Origin: Hyphococcus sp.
Lineage (GTDB): Bacteria; Pseudomonadota; Alphaproteobacteria; Caulobacterales; Parvularculaceae
Length of the DNA stretch: 38,055 bases
Assembly: GCA_021776395.1 (NCBI GenBank)
Contig: JAJFFZ010000168.1
Coordinates: forward strand, 1-38,055
Direction of reading: 5' to 3'
Both the position numbers and the translations under genes were made by a program. Shown here one piece after another: positions 8,756 through 17,993 of the stretch (position 1 is its first letter; each line of letters starts with the position of its first letter). The notes beneath the pieces are model-generated. The model was not told where the DNA came from. It worked only from the letters and a program-made list of their open reading frames with translations, and did not search any database.

Positions 8756-8770
8756 TTAATAAATACTTAA
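8756..8770 (-). promoter_or_regulatory. Perfect CtrA-type box upstream of the sensory operon
   Basis: On the minus strand the sequence is TTAA-GTATTTA-TTAAC (the last C at 8755), an exact match to the alphaproteobacterial CtrA consensus TTAA-N7-TTAA(C). It lies in the 196-base gap upstream of the methanogen-output-like gene, about 140 bases before its ATG. Scanning the window by eye, I found no other exact match. No clear -10 follows at the expected distance, which lowers confidence. Confidence 0.45.
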
Positions 8771-8815
8771 TTGGGCGCGCCACCACAGCTTAAAGCTAAG
8801 GCGATCATGCCGCGC

Positions 8816-9811
8816 TCATTGACCAAGCGCGACATCCATTGCATCGTCAGTTTCGATATCCGGCGCCACACCGACACCCTCGATCCGTCCGTTTTCCGCC
8901 GAGTAGTAATCGGCGATGGGCAGACTCAGTTGAAACCCACCGGGCACGTCAAATATTTTCTGTGAAAGCATTTGACCGGCGGTGGTTTCGCCGATGATCT
9001 TTGCGCGGCCTGAAATTTTGAAGGCGTCGGCGGCAAGCTCCGCAGCGCTCGCCGTGCGTTCGCTGGTGAGGACGTATACCGGGCCCTCAAAACCCGGTTC
9101 AACCGGCGTAAAGCGCAAGCGCGTGAGGGGTTGTTCTTGAACATCGGCCCAGAACGCCCGGATCGACCAGCCCTCCCAGGGCTCAACTGTCTTCAGGTCG
9201 GATGCGGTCGGCGCATGATGGTTTTCCGCATTCCAGCGCTGCGACACGAAACCGCCCGCATCGAATGGGTGTTCCAATACGTGGCCAACCAGCGGGCGGA
9301 CCGCAAAGGCGCCGCCGCCATTTTCGCGCAGATCGATGATAAGGCTATCAGCGCCCCTATCGGCAATCGTTGCATAGGCGGCGTCAATTTCCTCAATCGT
9401 GTCGAGACCCATCATGGTGTTCACCGTAAGGATGGCGACATCGCCGCGCCATGTCAGAACCGCGCCGCCGCCAATACGCAAATTATCGAGATAGGCCGCC
9501 ACGTCGTCAGCCGTTCCCCGCGCCGGGTTCAGTTCAACATGCGAGAACGGGCCGTCTTTCCAAATTTCCCGAAACCCCGCGATGAAAGCTTCATCAGACC
9601 CGGCCGTCTTTGCTAACGCTGCAACCGCCGCCTCTACTTGCTTGTAACCCGGCGTCTCCAACTCGGCGGGATTGTAATGGTTGGCGCGCATCGTCTTTGC
9701 GATATGTGCGGCCACATCCACATAGTCAGCAGACGGCGCTTGGGGTTCATCTGCATGTGCGAACGTAAACGATAAAAGAGTGATGGCGCTGACGGCGAGT
9801 AATCTTTTCAT
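8816..9811 (-). CDS. Secreted S41-family (tail-specific/IRBP-like) peptidase
   Basis: A 331-residue exported serine peptidase. The ATG at 9811 gives a clean signal peptide, MKRLLAVSAITLLSFTFAHA, cleaved after Ala-His-Ala; the longer reading frame to 9865 would bury it. After a helical N-terminal region like that of IRBP-type members (HIAKTMRANHYNP), the core has LIIDLRENGGG, then VLTSERTASAAELAADAF with the nucleophilic Ser of the family, then IIGETTAGQ. No PDZ domain is seen, so it is closer to the IRBP/tricorn-core group than to CtpA processing proteases. Substrate and periplasmic role are unknown. It is alone: gpmA lies upstream with a 166-base gap. Confidence 0.85.
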   Translation of the reverse strand: MKRLLAVSAITLLSFTFAHADEPQAPSADYVDVAAHIAKTMRANHYNPAELETPGYKQVEAAVAALAKTAGSDEAFIAGFREIWKDGPFSHVELNPARGTADDVAAYLDNLRIGGGAVLTWRGDVAILTVNTMMGLDTIEEIDAAYATIADRGADSLIIDLRENGGGAFAVRPLVGHVLEHPFDAGGFVSQRWNAENHHAPTASDLKTVEPWEGWSIRAFWADVQEQPLTRLRFTPVEPGFEGPVYVLTSERTASAAELAADAFKISGRAKIIGETTAGQMLSQKIFDVPGGFQLSLPIADYYSAENGRIEGVGVAPDIETDDAMDVALGQ

Positions 9812-9977
9812 TTTATGAATCCCTGCTTCCCCAAGATGCGCATTGCTGTCCTTTGGCGACAACAACGGCCATCAATCGTCGGGCACCCTTAGAAGACTTT
9901 TAGGGCGGTGAACATTCGTAGGCGAAGCAAATTCGCCAAAATGACGCATTTGAGCGACGGGGCGCCTGGGCGGCGCG

Positions 9978-10700
9978 TCAACCGTTCGCCGGCAGCGCTG
10001 CTGCGCGTTCCCCATCGAGGTAGCGCACCGTCGCCGGTTTGATTGAGCGGTCTTCGAATTCGAACAATAGCGGATTGCCGGTTGGGATTTCCACATGGAC
10101 GATGTCGTCATCGGAGACGTTCAATAACAACTTCACCAGCGCGCGCAATGAATTGCCGTGGGCGGCGACGATCAGCGACTTGCCGTCTTTCAGCTGCGGC
10201 GCAATCTCCGTTTCAAAATAGGGCGCCACCCGCTCCAGCGTCAGTTGCAACGATTCCGCTACAGGCACGTCAACGCCGAGCGCGCGGTAACGCGGATCGT
10301 CCGCCATATTGTAGGGATTGTCCGGCGTCATCGGCGGCGGCGGCGTTGAATAGCTGCGCCGCCAGATTTTCACCTGTTCGGCCCCATGTTTTTCCGCGGT
10401 TTCTTTTTTGTTGAGCCCGGTGAGCGCGCCATAATGGCGCTCATTCAGTCGCCAGGAACGCGTCACCGGCAGCCACATGCGGTCCATTTTATCAAGCATG
10501 ATCCAGAGCGTGCGGATGGCGCGCTTTTGCACCGAGGTATGACAGGCGTCAAATTCCGCACCCGTCGCGCGCAACAGCGCGCCAGCTTTTTCCGCCTCCG
10601 CACGGCCTTTTTCGGTGATATCGACATCGACCCAGCCGGTAAACCGGTTGTCGAGATTCCACTGGCTCTGGCCGTGGCGAACCAACGCAAGGCGCGTCAT
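9978..10700 (-). CDS. gpmA: 2,3-bisphosphoglycerate-dependent phosphoglycerate mutase
   Basis: It interconverts 3- and 2-phosphoglycerate in glycolysis by way of a phosphohistidine. The 240-residue protein has the phosphoacceptor motif [10 protein letters not shown] (His 8), the substrate loop [18 protein letters not shown] and the second catalytic His in [12 protein letters not shown]. The Gln in RHGQS in place of the common Glu is a frequent variant. The ATG at 10700 follows a strong GAGGAG site. It is monocistronic, divergent from the asparaginase gene; 97 bases between them hold both promoters. A weak hairpin (GGCGAA/TTCGCC, 9921-9937) lies downstream without a T-run. Confidence 0.96.
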   Translation of the reverse strand: MTRLALVRHGQSQWNLDNRFTGWVDVDITEKGRAEAEKAGALLRATGAEFDACHTSVQKRAIRTLWIMLDKMDRMWLPVTRSWRLNERHYGALTGLNKKETAEKHGAEQVKIWRRSYSTPPPPMTPDNPYNMADDPRYRALGVDVPVAESLQLTLERVAPYFETEIAPQLKDGKSLIVAAHGNSLRALVKLLLNVSDDDIVHVEIPTGNPLLFEFEDRSIKPATVRYLDGERAAALPANG

Positions 10701-10797
10701 TTTGCTCTCCTCAAAAAGTTTCGTCTATTTAGGGGTTACGCCGCGCGTTGGCTAGGCGCACATAAGCGATAGAGTCCGTGCAAGTCCCGGGACATAA

Positions 10798-11697
10798 ATG
10801 ATGACCAAACCCTCCACAGCAGCGCTGGCCATTCATGGCGGCGCCGGCGCGCGCGCCGGCCGCGATTATTCCAAAGCTGAGGCGCATCTTCTGGGCCTTG
10901 CCACGCGCGGACAGGAATTGTTGCAAGGCGGCGCCGAGGCGGTTGACGTGGTCGAACTTCTGGTTCGCGACATGGAGCGCTCAGGCCTCTACATTGCCGG
11001 CAAGGGCGCGGCGCCAAACGCTGCCGGTTACGCCGAACTTGATGCTTCGATCATGACCGCTAAGCCCGGCGTCTTACACCGGCAGGCGGGCTCCATCGCG
11101 GCGGTGAAACACCTCATCAGCCCGATTGAGGCGGCGCGCGCCATTATGGATGAAACACCCCATGTCATGCTGGCCGGTCGCGGCGCAGAAAATTTCTGCC
11201 GTCAGCACAAATTCGATTTTGTCGATAACCCGGACGCTTATTATGTGGTTCCCATCGGCGTCTTGCCGGAAGAAATGACGCAAGCCGAACTTGGCCATGG
11301 CACAGTCGGCGCGGTCGCCCGCGATGAGCAAGGCGGGCTTGCCGCAGCGACCTCCACCGGCGGCGTCTTCGGCAAGCTTGAAGGCCGGGTCGGCGATACG
11401 CCGCTGATCGGTTCGGGCAGCTGGGCCGATGAACATGTCGCGGCGTCCTGCACCGGGCTTGGCGAATATTTCATCCTCGCCGGCGGCGCTCAGGATGTGG
11501 CGAGCCGGGTGCGCTATCAGGGCGCCGATTTGCATCAGGCAACCGCAGGCCTCATCAAAGACGTCGCCCGGCTTGGCGGCGATGGCGGCGTGATCGCGGT
11601 TTCAGACGACGGCGACGTCGCCTTCGCCTGGAACTCCGACGGCATGAAGCGCGCCGGGTTTGGGCCGGATCAGGAATTATTTTCCGCAACGTTTTAG
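10798..11697 (+). CDS. Isoaspartyl peptidase / plant-type L-asparaginase (Ntn hydrolase)
   Basis: Members hydrolyse isoaspartyl dipeptides and L-asparagine after self-cleavage into two subunits. The 299-residue protein begins with the family N-terminus [10 protein letters not shown], and the cleavage site is HGTVGAVA, with Thr169 as the new N-terminal nucleophile. The C-terminal subunit has [22 protein letters not shown] and CTGLGEYF, which match the substrate-binding pattern of the family. There is no signal peptide, so it is probably cytosolic. It is slightly shorter than the 310-330 usual. Two ATGs stand in tandem (10798 and 10801); no strong ribosome site distinguishes them. It converges on the next gene with a 24-base gap. 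Confidence 0.92.
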   Translation: MMTKPSTAALAIHGGAGARAGRDYSKAEAHLLGLATRGQELLQGGAEAVDVVELLVRDMERSGLYIAGKGAAPNAAGYAELDASIMTAKPGVLHRQAGSIAAVKHLISPIEAARAIMDETPHVMLAGRGAENFCRQHKFDFVDNPDAYYVVPIGVLPEEMTQAELGHGTVGAVARDEQGGLAAATSTGGVFGKLEGRVGDTPLIGSGSWADEHVAASCTGLGEYFILAGGAQDVASRVRYQGADLHQATAGLIKDVARLGGDGGVIAVSDDGDVAFAWNSDGMKRAGFGPDQELFSATF

Positions 11698-11721
11698 GCG
11701 CGTGTGAACAGCACGCCAGCG

Positions 11722-13005
11722 CTAGTCATCAACGATCAAAAGATCGCGCCACACCAGGCGGTGATCGGAACTTTCAACCGGAAATCCCGGCCCGATGAGA
11801 TCGTAATATTCATCCTCCGGTCCGGGCCAGAAAATCCCTGACGCGCCCTCGCGCTGGCGCAGGCCAAACTTCGAATAGAGCACAACATCGAGCCTGAGAT
11901 TGCCGACGCCACGCTCCGGATTGTCATTAAAATCGGCTGGGTCTTCAGACGCATCGCCAATCTGGGTGAGATTGGCGCCGCCCTGAAGGCTGGCCTGCAC
12001 CACTCCGCCCCGGCTGGTCGGCGCCGGCGCCTGGGCCACCGCCGGCGCGTTTAGCAACTGGCTGATAGAGCCCTCAACCGCACCGCCATCATTGGGGTCG
12101 GCATTGAGATCGCCCATAATCACAAAGCGCGCGCCAGCCGCAAGCCCGCCCGTAACGCCCATGTCATCATATATGTATCCGCTCTTGCCATCCGTAATAT
12201 AGTCCGCCCAGAAACGGTTTTCATCAAAATTGCGCTTGCCGTTGCGGTCTTCTTCGCCGTCAAATCCCGGCGGCGTCGGATGGCTGGCGAGAACATGGAC
12301 GCGGGACGCGCCGATGATCACCGGTACGTCCCAATAATTCTTCGACGACAGGCGAAAATCTTCCAGCGCCTCAGCGCTGTACCAGTCTGCGGGCTCCGGC
12401 GTCGCCGGATCATCCGGCAGCAGCGCGCCGGGCATGTCTTTCCACAGGAAAGTCTGGAACGTGCGCACCGCCGTCGCGTCAATCGGATATTTCGACAGCA
12501 TCGCCATGGCGTATTGGCCGGGGAATTCGCCATAGCCGAACGCGTCGCCGCCATAGGCGCGCGAGCCCGGCTCAGTTGTGACAACGCCGTCGCGGTTAAG
12601 ATCGTGATCGGAGGCCAGCCCTGTATTAGACGGCGCGACGAAGACGTAAGGGTAAATCGCAGGCGCCGCGCCGTTCTGGCTGACTTCGAGATAATTTTCC
12701 TGAAACGAACGCAGCCCCGCGCCAGCCTCGTCATAGTCAAACTCATTGAGCACCAGAACATCCGGCGCAATGCGCTGAATAATCTCCGCGACTTTTCTTG
12801 CCTGCACATTATCCGGCGTTTGCAAATCTGTTTGCAGCACGCCCTCAGCCGGGCGGTTTAAATAGGTGTTGTAGGTCGCAAAGCGCACCGTCAGTTCGGG
12901 CGCCGCGGCTTCAACAGCCTGTTCCGGCTCATCCGCCGACGTCGATGCCTGCTCGCCGGAACACGCCGCCAGCAACAGCGCCGCAAGGCTCGCCAAAACT
13001 CTCAT
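11722..13005 (-). CDS. Lipoprotein of the endonuclease/exonuclease/phosphatase superfamily
   Basis: A 427-residue exported protein. The N-terminus MRVLASLAALLLAACSGEQA is a lipoprotein signal with lipobox LAAC, so it is anchored in a membrane and faces the periplasm or outside. A Glu/Ser/Ala linker follows. The fold motifs are RFATYNTYLN, VLVLNEFDYDE (metal-binding Glu), the His in VLASHPTPPGFDG, MGDLNADPNDG (catalytic Asp-x-Asn) and the terminal SSDHRLVWRDL (Asp-His). All the residues expected of a metal-dependent phosphodiesterase are present. Substrate cannot be read: extracellular nuclease, phytase-like or sphingomyelinase-like activities all occur in this superfamily. The ATG at 13005 follows GGAGAGGG. 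It is transcribed alone or behind the membrane-protein gene upstream. Confidence 0.88.
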   Translation of the reverse strand: MRVLASLAALLLAACSGEQASTSADEPEQAVEAAAPELTVRFATYNTYLNRPAEGVLQTDLQTPDNVQARKVAEIIQRIAPDVLVLNEFDYDEAGAGLRSFQENYLEVSQNGAAPAIYPYVFVAPSNTGLASDHDLNRDGVVTTEPGSRAYGGDAFGYGEFPGQYAMAMLSKYPIDATAVRTFQTFLWKDMPGALLPDDPATPEPADWYSAEALEDFRLSSKNYWDVPVIIGASRVHVLASHPTPPGFDGEEDRNGKRNFDENRFWADYITDGKSGYIYDDMGVTGGLAAGARFVIMGDLNADPNDGGAVEGSISQLLNAPAVAQAPAPTSRGGVVQASLQGGANLTQIGDASEDPADFNDNPERGVGNLRLDVVLYSKFGLRQREGASGIFWPGPEDEYYDLIGPGFPVESSDHRLVWRDLLIVDD

Positions 13006-13092
13006 ATCGCACCCTCTCCAACTCTCCCGGAGAGGCTACGCAAAATTACCGGCGCCGACAATCTATTTGGCCAATCGTTATTGTGGCTGCCG

Positions 13093-13458
13093 TTATTGTG
13101 GCTGCAGGCGGGCAATCTGTAATTCGATGCGTTTGAACTCGCGCAACATCCGATTGGACTCCATGCGCATCCAGAACCAGATTTTCATGAACCCGACCAT
13201 AGTCATCAGGAGCCAGGTGATCGCGCCCCAATGCGCAGCCTCAAGGCCAGTTGGCGAATACAGGAAGTGCCAGCCCGTATAGAACGCGCCGACGACCATA
13301 ACCAGCATGACGAATGTCGCGCCTATCGCGATCCAACCCTGTTTTCCACGATAAACGCTAAACCATAGAGTAAAAAGTCCCTGCTCGCCGAGTTGCTCGA
13401 ATAGTTCGCGCTCTTCTGCATCCAGGGCTTGTTGAATTTCTCGATCAAGATCGTTCAT
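13093..13458 (-). CDS. Two-helix membrane protein coupled to an ECF sigma factor (DUF6768-like)
   Basis: A 121-residue protein. The acidic N-terminus (residues 1-30, MNDLDREIQQALDAEERELF) lies in the cytosol, followed by two membrane segments (about 43-63 and 77-98) and a basic C-terminal helix rich in Arg and Met. Its ATG at 13458 lies inside the sigma factor gene, whose stop is at 13445, giving a 14-base overlap and probable coupled translation. The pattern recalls the DUF6768 family found next to ECF sigma genes, but I recognise it by layout only. In such pairs the second gene often restrains the sigma factor, so an anti-sigma-like role is a reasonable inference; no zinc-binding anti-sigma motif is present. 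Confidence 0.75.
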   Translation of the reverse strand: MNDLDREIQQALDAEERELFEQLGEQGLFTLWFSVYRGKQGWIAIGATFVMLVMVVGAFYTGWHFLYSPTGLEAAHWGAITWLLMTMVGFMKIWFWMRMESNRMLREFKRIELQIARLQPQ

Positions 13459-14014
13459 TGGATTTTCCTCCTTCCAGCGCGTCGCGCATCTTGCGCCGCG
13501 CATGCATCAGACGGGTCTTGACGGTGCCCGCCGGAACCTCCAGCGCGACGGCGATTTCCGCAACGCTAAAACCTTCCTTGTAATGAAGAGCAATCGCCGC
13601 CCGTTGGCCCGGCGGCAGCGACGCCATCACTTTATTGAGTACGCCGCCATCAGCGGCCGCTTCCATGGCGCCCGTCGCAACCGCATCAACCTTCGGCTCG
13701 ACCGCATAGGCGGCCGTGGTGCGACGATCGCGCTGGGTGCGGCGAATTGTGTCGGCGGCGCGACGCGTAACGATGCGATAGGCCCAGGCCGGAAACACCG
13801 CCGCATCCTTCAGGTGCGGCAACGCCCTGATAATATCGCGCCAGGCATCCTGCACTACATCGCGCGCCATCTCGCCATCGCCGGTTAACCGAAACGCGTG
13901 CGCAAGCAATCGCGCCTGCCATCGCTCCGCCAGCCGGCCAAACGCCGCGCGGTCGCCAGCACGCGCCGCCGCCGCCAGATATTCGTCGAAAATTCGTTCC
14001 GCATCCCGGCGCAT
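13445..14014 (-). CDS. ECF-type RNA polymerase sigma factor
   Basis: A 189-residue sigma-70 family factor with only regions 2 and 4. Region 2 (about 25-95) has LTGDGEMARDVVQDAWRDII and a promoter-melting segment FPAWAYRIVTRRAADTIRR. Region 4 (about 128-182) has LPPGQRAAIALHYKEGFSVAEIA and the -35-binding helix VPAGTVKTRLMHARRKMR. It overlaps the two-helix membrane protein by 14 bases. A 154-base gap upstream, between it and the glycosyltransferase, should contain its promoter, but I see no clear GGAAC-type ECF promoter there, so autoregulation is not supported by eye. The regulon is unknown. Confidence 0.9.
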   Translation of the reverse strand: MRRDAERIFDEYLAAAARAGDRAAFGRLAERWQARLLAHAFRLTGDGEMARDVVQDAWRDIIRALPHLKDAAVFPAWAYRIVTRRAADTIRRTQRDRRTTAAYAVEPKVDAVATGAMEAAADGGVLNKVMASLPPGQRAAIALHYKEGFSVAEIAVALEVPAGTVKTRLMHARRKMRDALEGGKSNERS

Positions 14015-14168
14015 GGCCTGCAGCCTTTCGGCAAAATTAAGCGTTCAGACCATAAGTCGCAGCTTGTGGCAAAGCGGTTCAAATACGTCCCGCCACGCGA
14101 AGAGTACGAATAAGCCTTTGTTTGTATTGGAAAATACCCACCCCAACAAGCTGTCAGGCGGCTGGCGC

Positions 14169-15188
14169 CTATTCGGCCGCCGCTTTTGCGGGCGGTTTGG
14201 CGCCTGCGCCGCCATAAACCTCGTCGACGATGTAGATTGGCCGCCCTTTCACCTCGACAAACAGGCGCGCAATATATTCACCCAATATACCGACAGATAT
14301 CATCTGTACACTGCCAAAGAATAAAATAAAAGTCAGCAGTGATGCATAACCAGGCACATCAACACCCGTGAAGAGCGTTCTTATTATGATCACCGAAGCG
14401 TAGAGAACCGACAGCAAGGCGATGACGCTGCCGATATAACTCCAAACCCGCAACGGCGCGGTGGAAAAACTCGCAATGCCGTCAATCGCAAAATTCCATA
14501 ACCGCCAGAAGTTAAACTTTGTCTCACCGGCGGTCCGCGCCGGACGCGCATACGCAACGCCAATGGATTTAAAACCGACCCAGGCAAACAATCCCTTCAT
14601 AAAGCGCGAGCGCTCAGGCAATGTCTTGATGGTTTCAACCACGCGGCGGTCCATTAGCCGGTAGTCGCCGGTGTTCTCCGGAATTTTCACTGCGGAAATT
14701 TTGTTAAACAAGCGATAGAAGCCCCCCGCCGTAAACCGTTTGGCGAATGTATCGGCGCCGCGATCATCGCGCGTTGCATAAACGACGTCATAGCCCCCAC
14801 GCCATTTTTCAATAAAGTCAGGGATCAGTTCCGGCGGGTCCTGCAAATCGACATCCATCACCACCACTGCATCGCCCTCAGCGTAATCAAGCCCGGCGGT
14901 GAGCGCTGCTTCCTTACCGAAATTGCGCGAGAAGGCGATCACGCGGATCTCGGAGTGACGATCCGCCAGCGCCGAGAGCTGCATGCGCGTGTCGTCGGAA
15001 CTGCCGTCATCGACTAACACCAATTCGTAACGCGCCCCGCCCGCCTTGATGATGTCCATCACCGCAGCGACAAAAGGCGCGATGGCGTCCGCCTCATTAT
15101 AGCAAGGCGCGACGATGGAAATCAGCGGAGTGTCGGGGCGCGCAACATTGCGCGCCGGTCTACGCTCAATATCTGTAACGTCGCTCAC
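14169..15188 (-). CDS. Polyprenyl-phosphate glycosyltransferase (GT2, GtrB/DPM1-like)
   Basis: It is predicted to transfer a sugar from a nucleotide donor to undecaprenyl phosphate on the cytosolic face of the membrane. The 339-residue protein has a GT2 fold (about 20-230): VAPCYNEADAI, LVLVDDGSSDDT, MDVDLQDPPE (the DxD metal/donor motif and the QDPP of the DPM1/GtrB group) and GDYRLMDRRVV. Two membrane helices follow (about 245-268 and 282-305), then a tail with EVKGRPIYIVDE, as in ArnC and GtrB. The start is GTG at 15188; there is no near in-frame ATG. The sugar and acceptor pathway (O-antigen modification, lipid A or protein mannosylation) cannot be told. A 121-base gap separates it from trpS. 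Confidence 0.9.
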   Translation of the reverse strand: MSDVTDIERRPARNVARPDTPLISIVAPCYNEADAIAPFVAAVMDIIKAGGARYELVLVDDGSSDDTRMQLSALADRHSEIRVIAFSRNFGKEAALTAGLDYAEGDAVVVMDVDLQDPPELIPDFIEKWRGGYDVVYATRDDRGADTFAKRFTAGGFYRLFNKISAVKIPENTGDYRLMDRRVVETIKTLPERSRFMKGLFAWVGFKSIGVAYARPARTAGETKFNFWRLWNFAIDGIASFSTAPLRVWSYIGSVIALLSVLYASVIIIRTLFTGVDVPGYASLLTFILFFGSVQMISVGILGEYIARLFVEVKGRPIYIVDEVYGGAGAKPPAKAAAE

Positions 15189-15260
15189 CTCTTCGCCCTC
15201 GCGGATTGGCGCTCAAAAGAGCCGCCCGGTAGAGAGAGCTTGGTCGCGAGGCGTTAAAAA

Positions 15261-15276
15261 TTAACCAACATTTTAC
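15261..15276. promoter_or_regulatory. Near-consensus CtrA-type box upstream of the glycosyltransferase gene
   Basis: TTAA-CCAACAT-TTTAC differs from TTAA-N7-TTAAC by one base and lies about 75-90 bases before the GTG of the glycosyltransferase. It is a weak prediction because such near-matches can occur by chance. Confidence 0.2.
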
Positions 15277-15287
15277 TATAAAGGCTG

Positions 15288-15311
15288 AGCGCCGGACGGG
15301 TGCGCGGCGCT
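15288..15311 (-). terminator. Weak hairpin at the end of trpS
   Basis: AGCGCCG (15288-15294) pairs with CGGCGCT (15305-15311) with a 10-base loop and overlaps the trpS stop codon. On the minus strand only CAGCCTTTATAG follows, a poor T-run, so termination is uncertain. Confidence 0.3.
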
Positions 15312-16326
15312 AAACGACAAACCCGACGATTTCCTTGACTTGTTTGACAATCGGATCGGCGGTTGCAGCAGCGCGCGCAGCTCCGTCGCTCAGCACTTGC
15401 TGGAGGAAGCCCGGATCAGCCTCAAGCTGGCGCAGCTCATCGCCGATGGGGGCAATCTTCTCGACCACCAAATCTGCGAGCGCAGGCTTGAACACCCCAA
15501 AGCCCTGGCCGCCAAAGGACGCCAACACCTCCGCATCCGATTGGCCGGACAGCGCTGCATAGACGCCAACAAGATTGGCCGCTTCCGGCCGGCCGGCCAG
15601 GCCTTCTATTGTGTCCGGCAGGGGCTCGGCGTCGGTTTTCGCCTTTTTGATTTTCCGGGCGATCGTGTCCTTATCGTCGCTCAGAAAAATGCAGGCGTTT
15701 TGCGACGCGTCTGATTTCGACATTTTCGCCGTACCGTCGCGCAACGACATGATGCGCGCGCCCGGACCTTTGTTTAAAGGCTCCGGCAGCGGGAAGAAAT
15801 CTTCCGCTTTGAAATCATGATTGAACTTCGCGGCAATATCGCGCGACAGCTCTAAGTGTTGTTTTTGGTCTTCCCCCACCGGCACATGGGTTGCCTTGTA
15901 AACCAGAATGTCCGCCGCCTGAAGCACCGGATAGGTGTAAAGGCCGACCGAGGCGCGTTCTTTGTCTTTGCCGGCCTTGTCCTTGAACTGGGTCATCCTA
16001 TCGAGCCAGCCGAGCCGCGCGACGCAGTTGAATATCCACGCCAGTTCCGCATGCGCGCGCACCGCTGATTGGTGAAAAATCGCTGCGACCTTGGGGTCGA
16101 CGCCAGCCGCGAGGTATGACGCCGCGATGTGAAATGTCTGTGCACGCAGCTTTGCCGGGTCCTGCCAAACGGTAATCGCGTGCATATCGACGACGCAAAA
16201 ATGGCAGTCATACTCATTTTGCAAATCGACAAATTTCCGGATGGCGCCGAGATAATTGCCAAGATGCATCCCGCCGGATGGCTGAATGCCCGATAGCACC
16301 CGCATAGGCCCCTGATAGCCGCTCAT
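15310..16326 (-). CDS. trpS: Tryptophanyl-tRNA synthetase
   Basis: It charges tRNA-Trp with tryptophan using ATP. The 338-residue length is right for the family. It is a class I synthetase with the HIGH-like motif as [11 protein letters not shown] near residue 18 and the KMSKS loop as [10 protein letters not shown]. The segments VVDMHAIT and [20 protein letters not shown] are also family-typical. I start at ATG 16326 ([18 protein letters not shown]); a longer open frame to 16506 is the overlap with murJ and carries no homology. It is last in the mutS-glnD-murJ-trpS order. A 7-bp hairpin (15288-15311) overlaps its stop codon but has only a poor T-run. Confidence 0.97.
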   Translation of the reverse strand: MSGYQGPMRVLSGIQPSGGMHLGNYLGAIRKFVDLQNEYDCHFCVVDMHAITVWQDPAKLRAQTFHIAASYLAAGVDPKVAAIFHQSAVRAHAELAWIFNCVARLGWLDRMTQFKDKAGKDKERASVGLYTYPVLQAADILVYKATHVPVGEDQKQHLELSRDIAAKFNHDFKAEDFFPLPEPLNKGPGARIMSLRDGTAKMSKSDASQNACIFLSDDKDTIARKIKKAKTDAEPLPDTIEGLAGRPEAANLVGVYAALSGQSDAEVLASFGGQGFGVFKPALADLVVEKIAPIGDELRQLEADPGFLQQVLSDGAARAAATADPIVKQVKEIVGFVV

Positions 16327-16345
16327 TATTCTAGGTCTTTCTATT

Positions 16346-17938
16346 TCACGCGTCAGAATTCGTCTTGTAGTCGGAAGGCCGCACGGCGCCAAGAACCAGC
16401 GCCAACAAACCATAAACACCCATGCCGGCGCCTGAAATAGCGATAATCGCAACCCATTCCCGGTGGAACAGATAGCCGGCGAGAGTATCACTATAGCCGA
16501 GAGCAAAGTTCAAAAACACCGCCAGCCCGAGCGTCGCCGCGATGATGCGCCCCAGCCGCGCCCCGAGCCGCCCGCCGGGCTGAAACTGGCGGCGCCGGTG
16601 AAGCGCAAAGGCGAGCAGCAAAACCTGCACCCAGGCGGCGAATACGGTAGCGAAGGCGACGCTTAAAAAGCCGAAGCGCGGAAACAATGCCAACGCCAGA
16701 ACCGTGTTGATGGCGATGGTGATAATCGCAAAATTCATCGGCGTTCTTGTGTCTTGTCTGGCGAAAAATGCCGGCAAGAATATTTTTTGCCACACAAAAG
16801 CCGGTAATCCCCAGCCGAATATCGCCAGCGCCATACCCGTCATCAACGCATCATGGGCGGTAAACGCCGAACCCTTAACCCCGAAAATCGACAACGCATC
16901 GCCCGCAAGGCCGCGAAACAGCGCGTCGCAAATCGGCGCGCCCATCACCACAAACGCCGCCGCCGCCGGAAAACACAACAGCGCGGAAATTTCCAGCGAG
17001 CGGTCAATGGCGCGCGCCGCGCCAACCTCGTCGCCTTCCTTCACGCGCCGCGACAACATCGGCAACAACACGATGGCCAGCGCAATGCCGACCACCGCCA
17101 GCGGCAACTGGTAGAGCTGGTCGGCGTTCATCAGCCACGACACCGCGCCGGGCTCGCGGCTGGCGATATTGGTGCCGATGATGAGATTAATCTGCACCGC
17201 GCCGGCGCTGATGAACCCGGGGGCGCCCAGAACAAACAGCCGTTTGACGCCCGGCGTCAGGCGCGGCCTGCGCAGCTTCAGGAAATATCCCTGGCGCGCC
17301 GCGCCATAAACAACGATCGCCACCTGCACCAGCCCGCCGGCAAAAACGCCCCAGGCCGCCGCCTGACCGGTGATTTCCGTATCAGCCTTGGCGTAAAGCA
17401 AAATCGCCGCGATGAGACAAATATTGAGCGCCAACGGCGCGCCGGCCGCGGCGGCAAAGCGATTGAGCGAGTTTAAAATCCCGCTCATCAGGCCGACCAG
17501 CGACATCATCATCAGATAGGGAAACATGATCCGTGTATAAAGTGTCGCCAGCGCAAACTTTTCAGGCTCGGCTTTAAACCCAGCGGCGATGAGGTAGACA
17601 AACAATGGTGCGGCAAGCTCAACAATCGCGGTCAGCAGCGTTAAAATAAACACCAGGGCGGTGAGGACTTCCTCGGCGAACGCCTTGGCTTCGGCTTTGC
17701 TCTCGCCAACCAGCTTACCCTGAAACAGCGGGATGAACGCTGCATGAAAGGCGCCTTCCGCAAACAGCCTTCGGAACATATTCGGCAGACGGAACGCCGC
17801 CCAGAATGCGTCCGCCACAGGATTGCCGCCGGCGCCGATGACGCCGGTGATTAAAATCTGGCGCACAAACCCAAGCACCCGGCTGGCCATGGTCATGCCG
17901 CTCACTGTCGCCAGGGACTTGAATAAATTACCGCTCAT
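16346..17938 (-). CDS. murJ: Lipid II flippase MurJ
   Basis: It moves lipid II, the peptidoglycan precursor, across the inner membrane. The 530-residue protein is highly hydrophobic with about 14 membrane segments, and opens with the family signature [22 protein letters not shown], followed by [22 protein letters not shown], both diagnostic of MurJ/MviN. The typical length is 510-540. I use ATG 17938; an ATG at 17977 would add 13 residues without a ribosome site. It follows glnD after 55 bases and precedes trpS by 19, in the conserved alphaproteobacterial order glnD-murJ-trpS. Confidence 0.96.
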   Translation of the reverse strand: MSGNLFKSLATVSGMTMASRVLGFVRQILITGVIGAGGNPVADAFWAAFRLPNMFRRLFAEGAFHAAFIPLFQGKLVGESKAEAKAFAEEVLTALVFILTLLTAIVELAAPLFVYLIAAGFKAEPEKFALATLYTRIMFPYLMMMSLVGLMSGILNSLNRFAAAAGAPLALNICLIAAILLYAKADTEITGQAAAWGVFAGGLVQVAIVVYGAARQGYFLKLRRPRLTPGVKRLFVLGAPGFISAGAVQINLIIGTNIASREPGAVSWLMNADQLYQLPLAVVGIALAIVLLPMLSRRVKEGDEVGAARAIDRSLEISALLCFPAAAAFVVMGAPICDALFRGLAGDALSIFGVKGSAFTAHDALMTGMALAIFGWGLPAFVWQKIFLPAFFARQDTRTPMNFAIITIAINTVLALALFPRFGFLSVAFATVFAAWVQVLLLAFALHRRRQFQPGGRLGARLGRIIAATLGLAVFLNFALGYSDTLAGYLFHREWVAIIAISGAGMGVYGLLALVLGAVRPSDYKTNSDA

Positions 17939-17993
17939 CGATGCCGCCAGGCTAATTCCATATTGAGGTCTTCGCATGTCGGGATAGAGGGGT

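Noticed and set aside
9921-9937. Hairpin GGCGAA/TTCGCC downstream of gpmA
   Set aside because: Six base pairs with no T-run; not enough to call a terminator.
16326-16506. N-terminal extension of the trpS frame
   Set aside because: It lies within murJ and has no synthetase similarity; ATG 16326 gives the family length.
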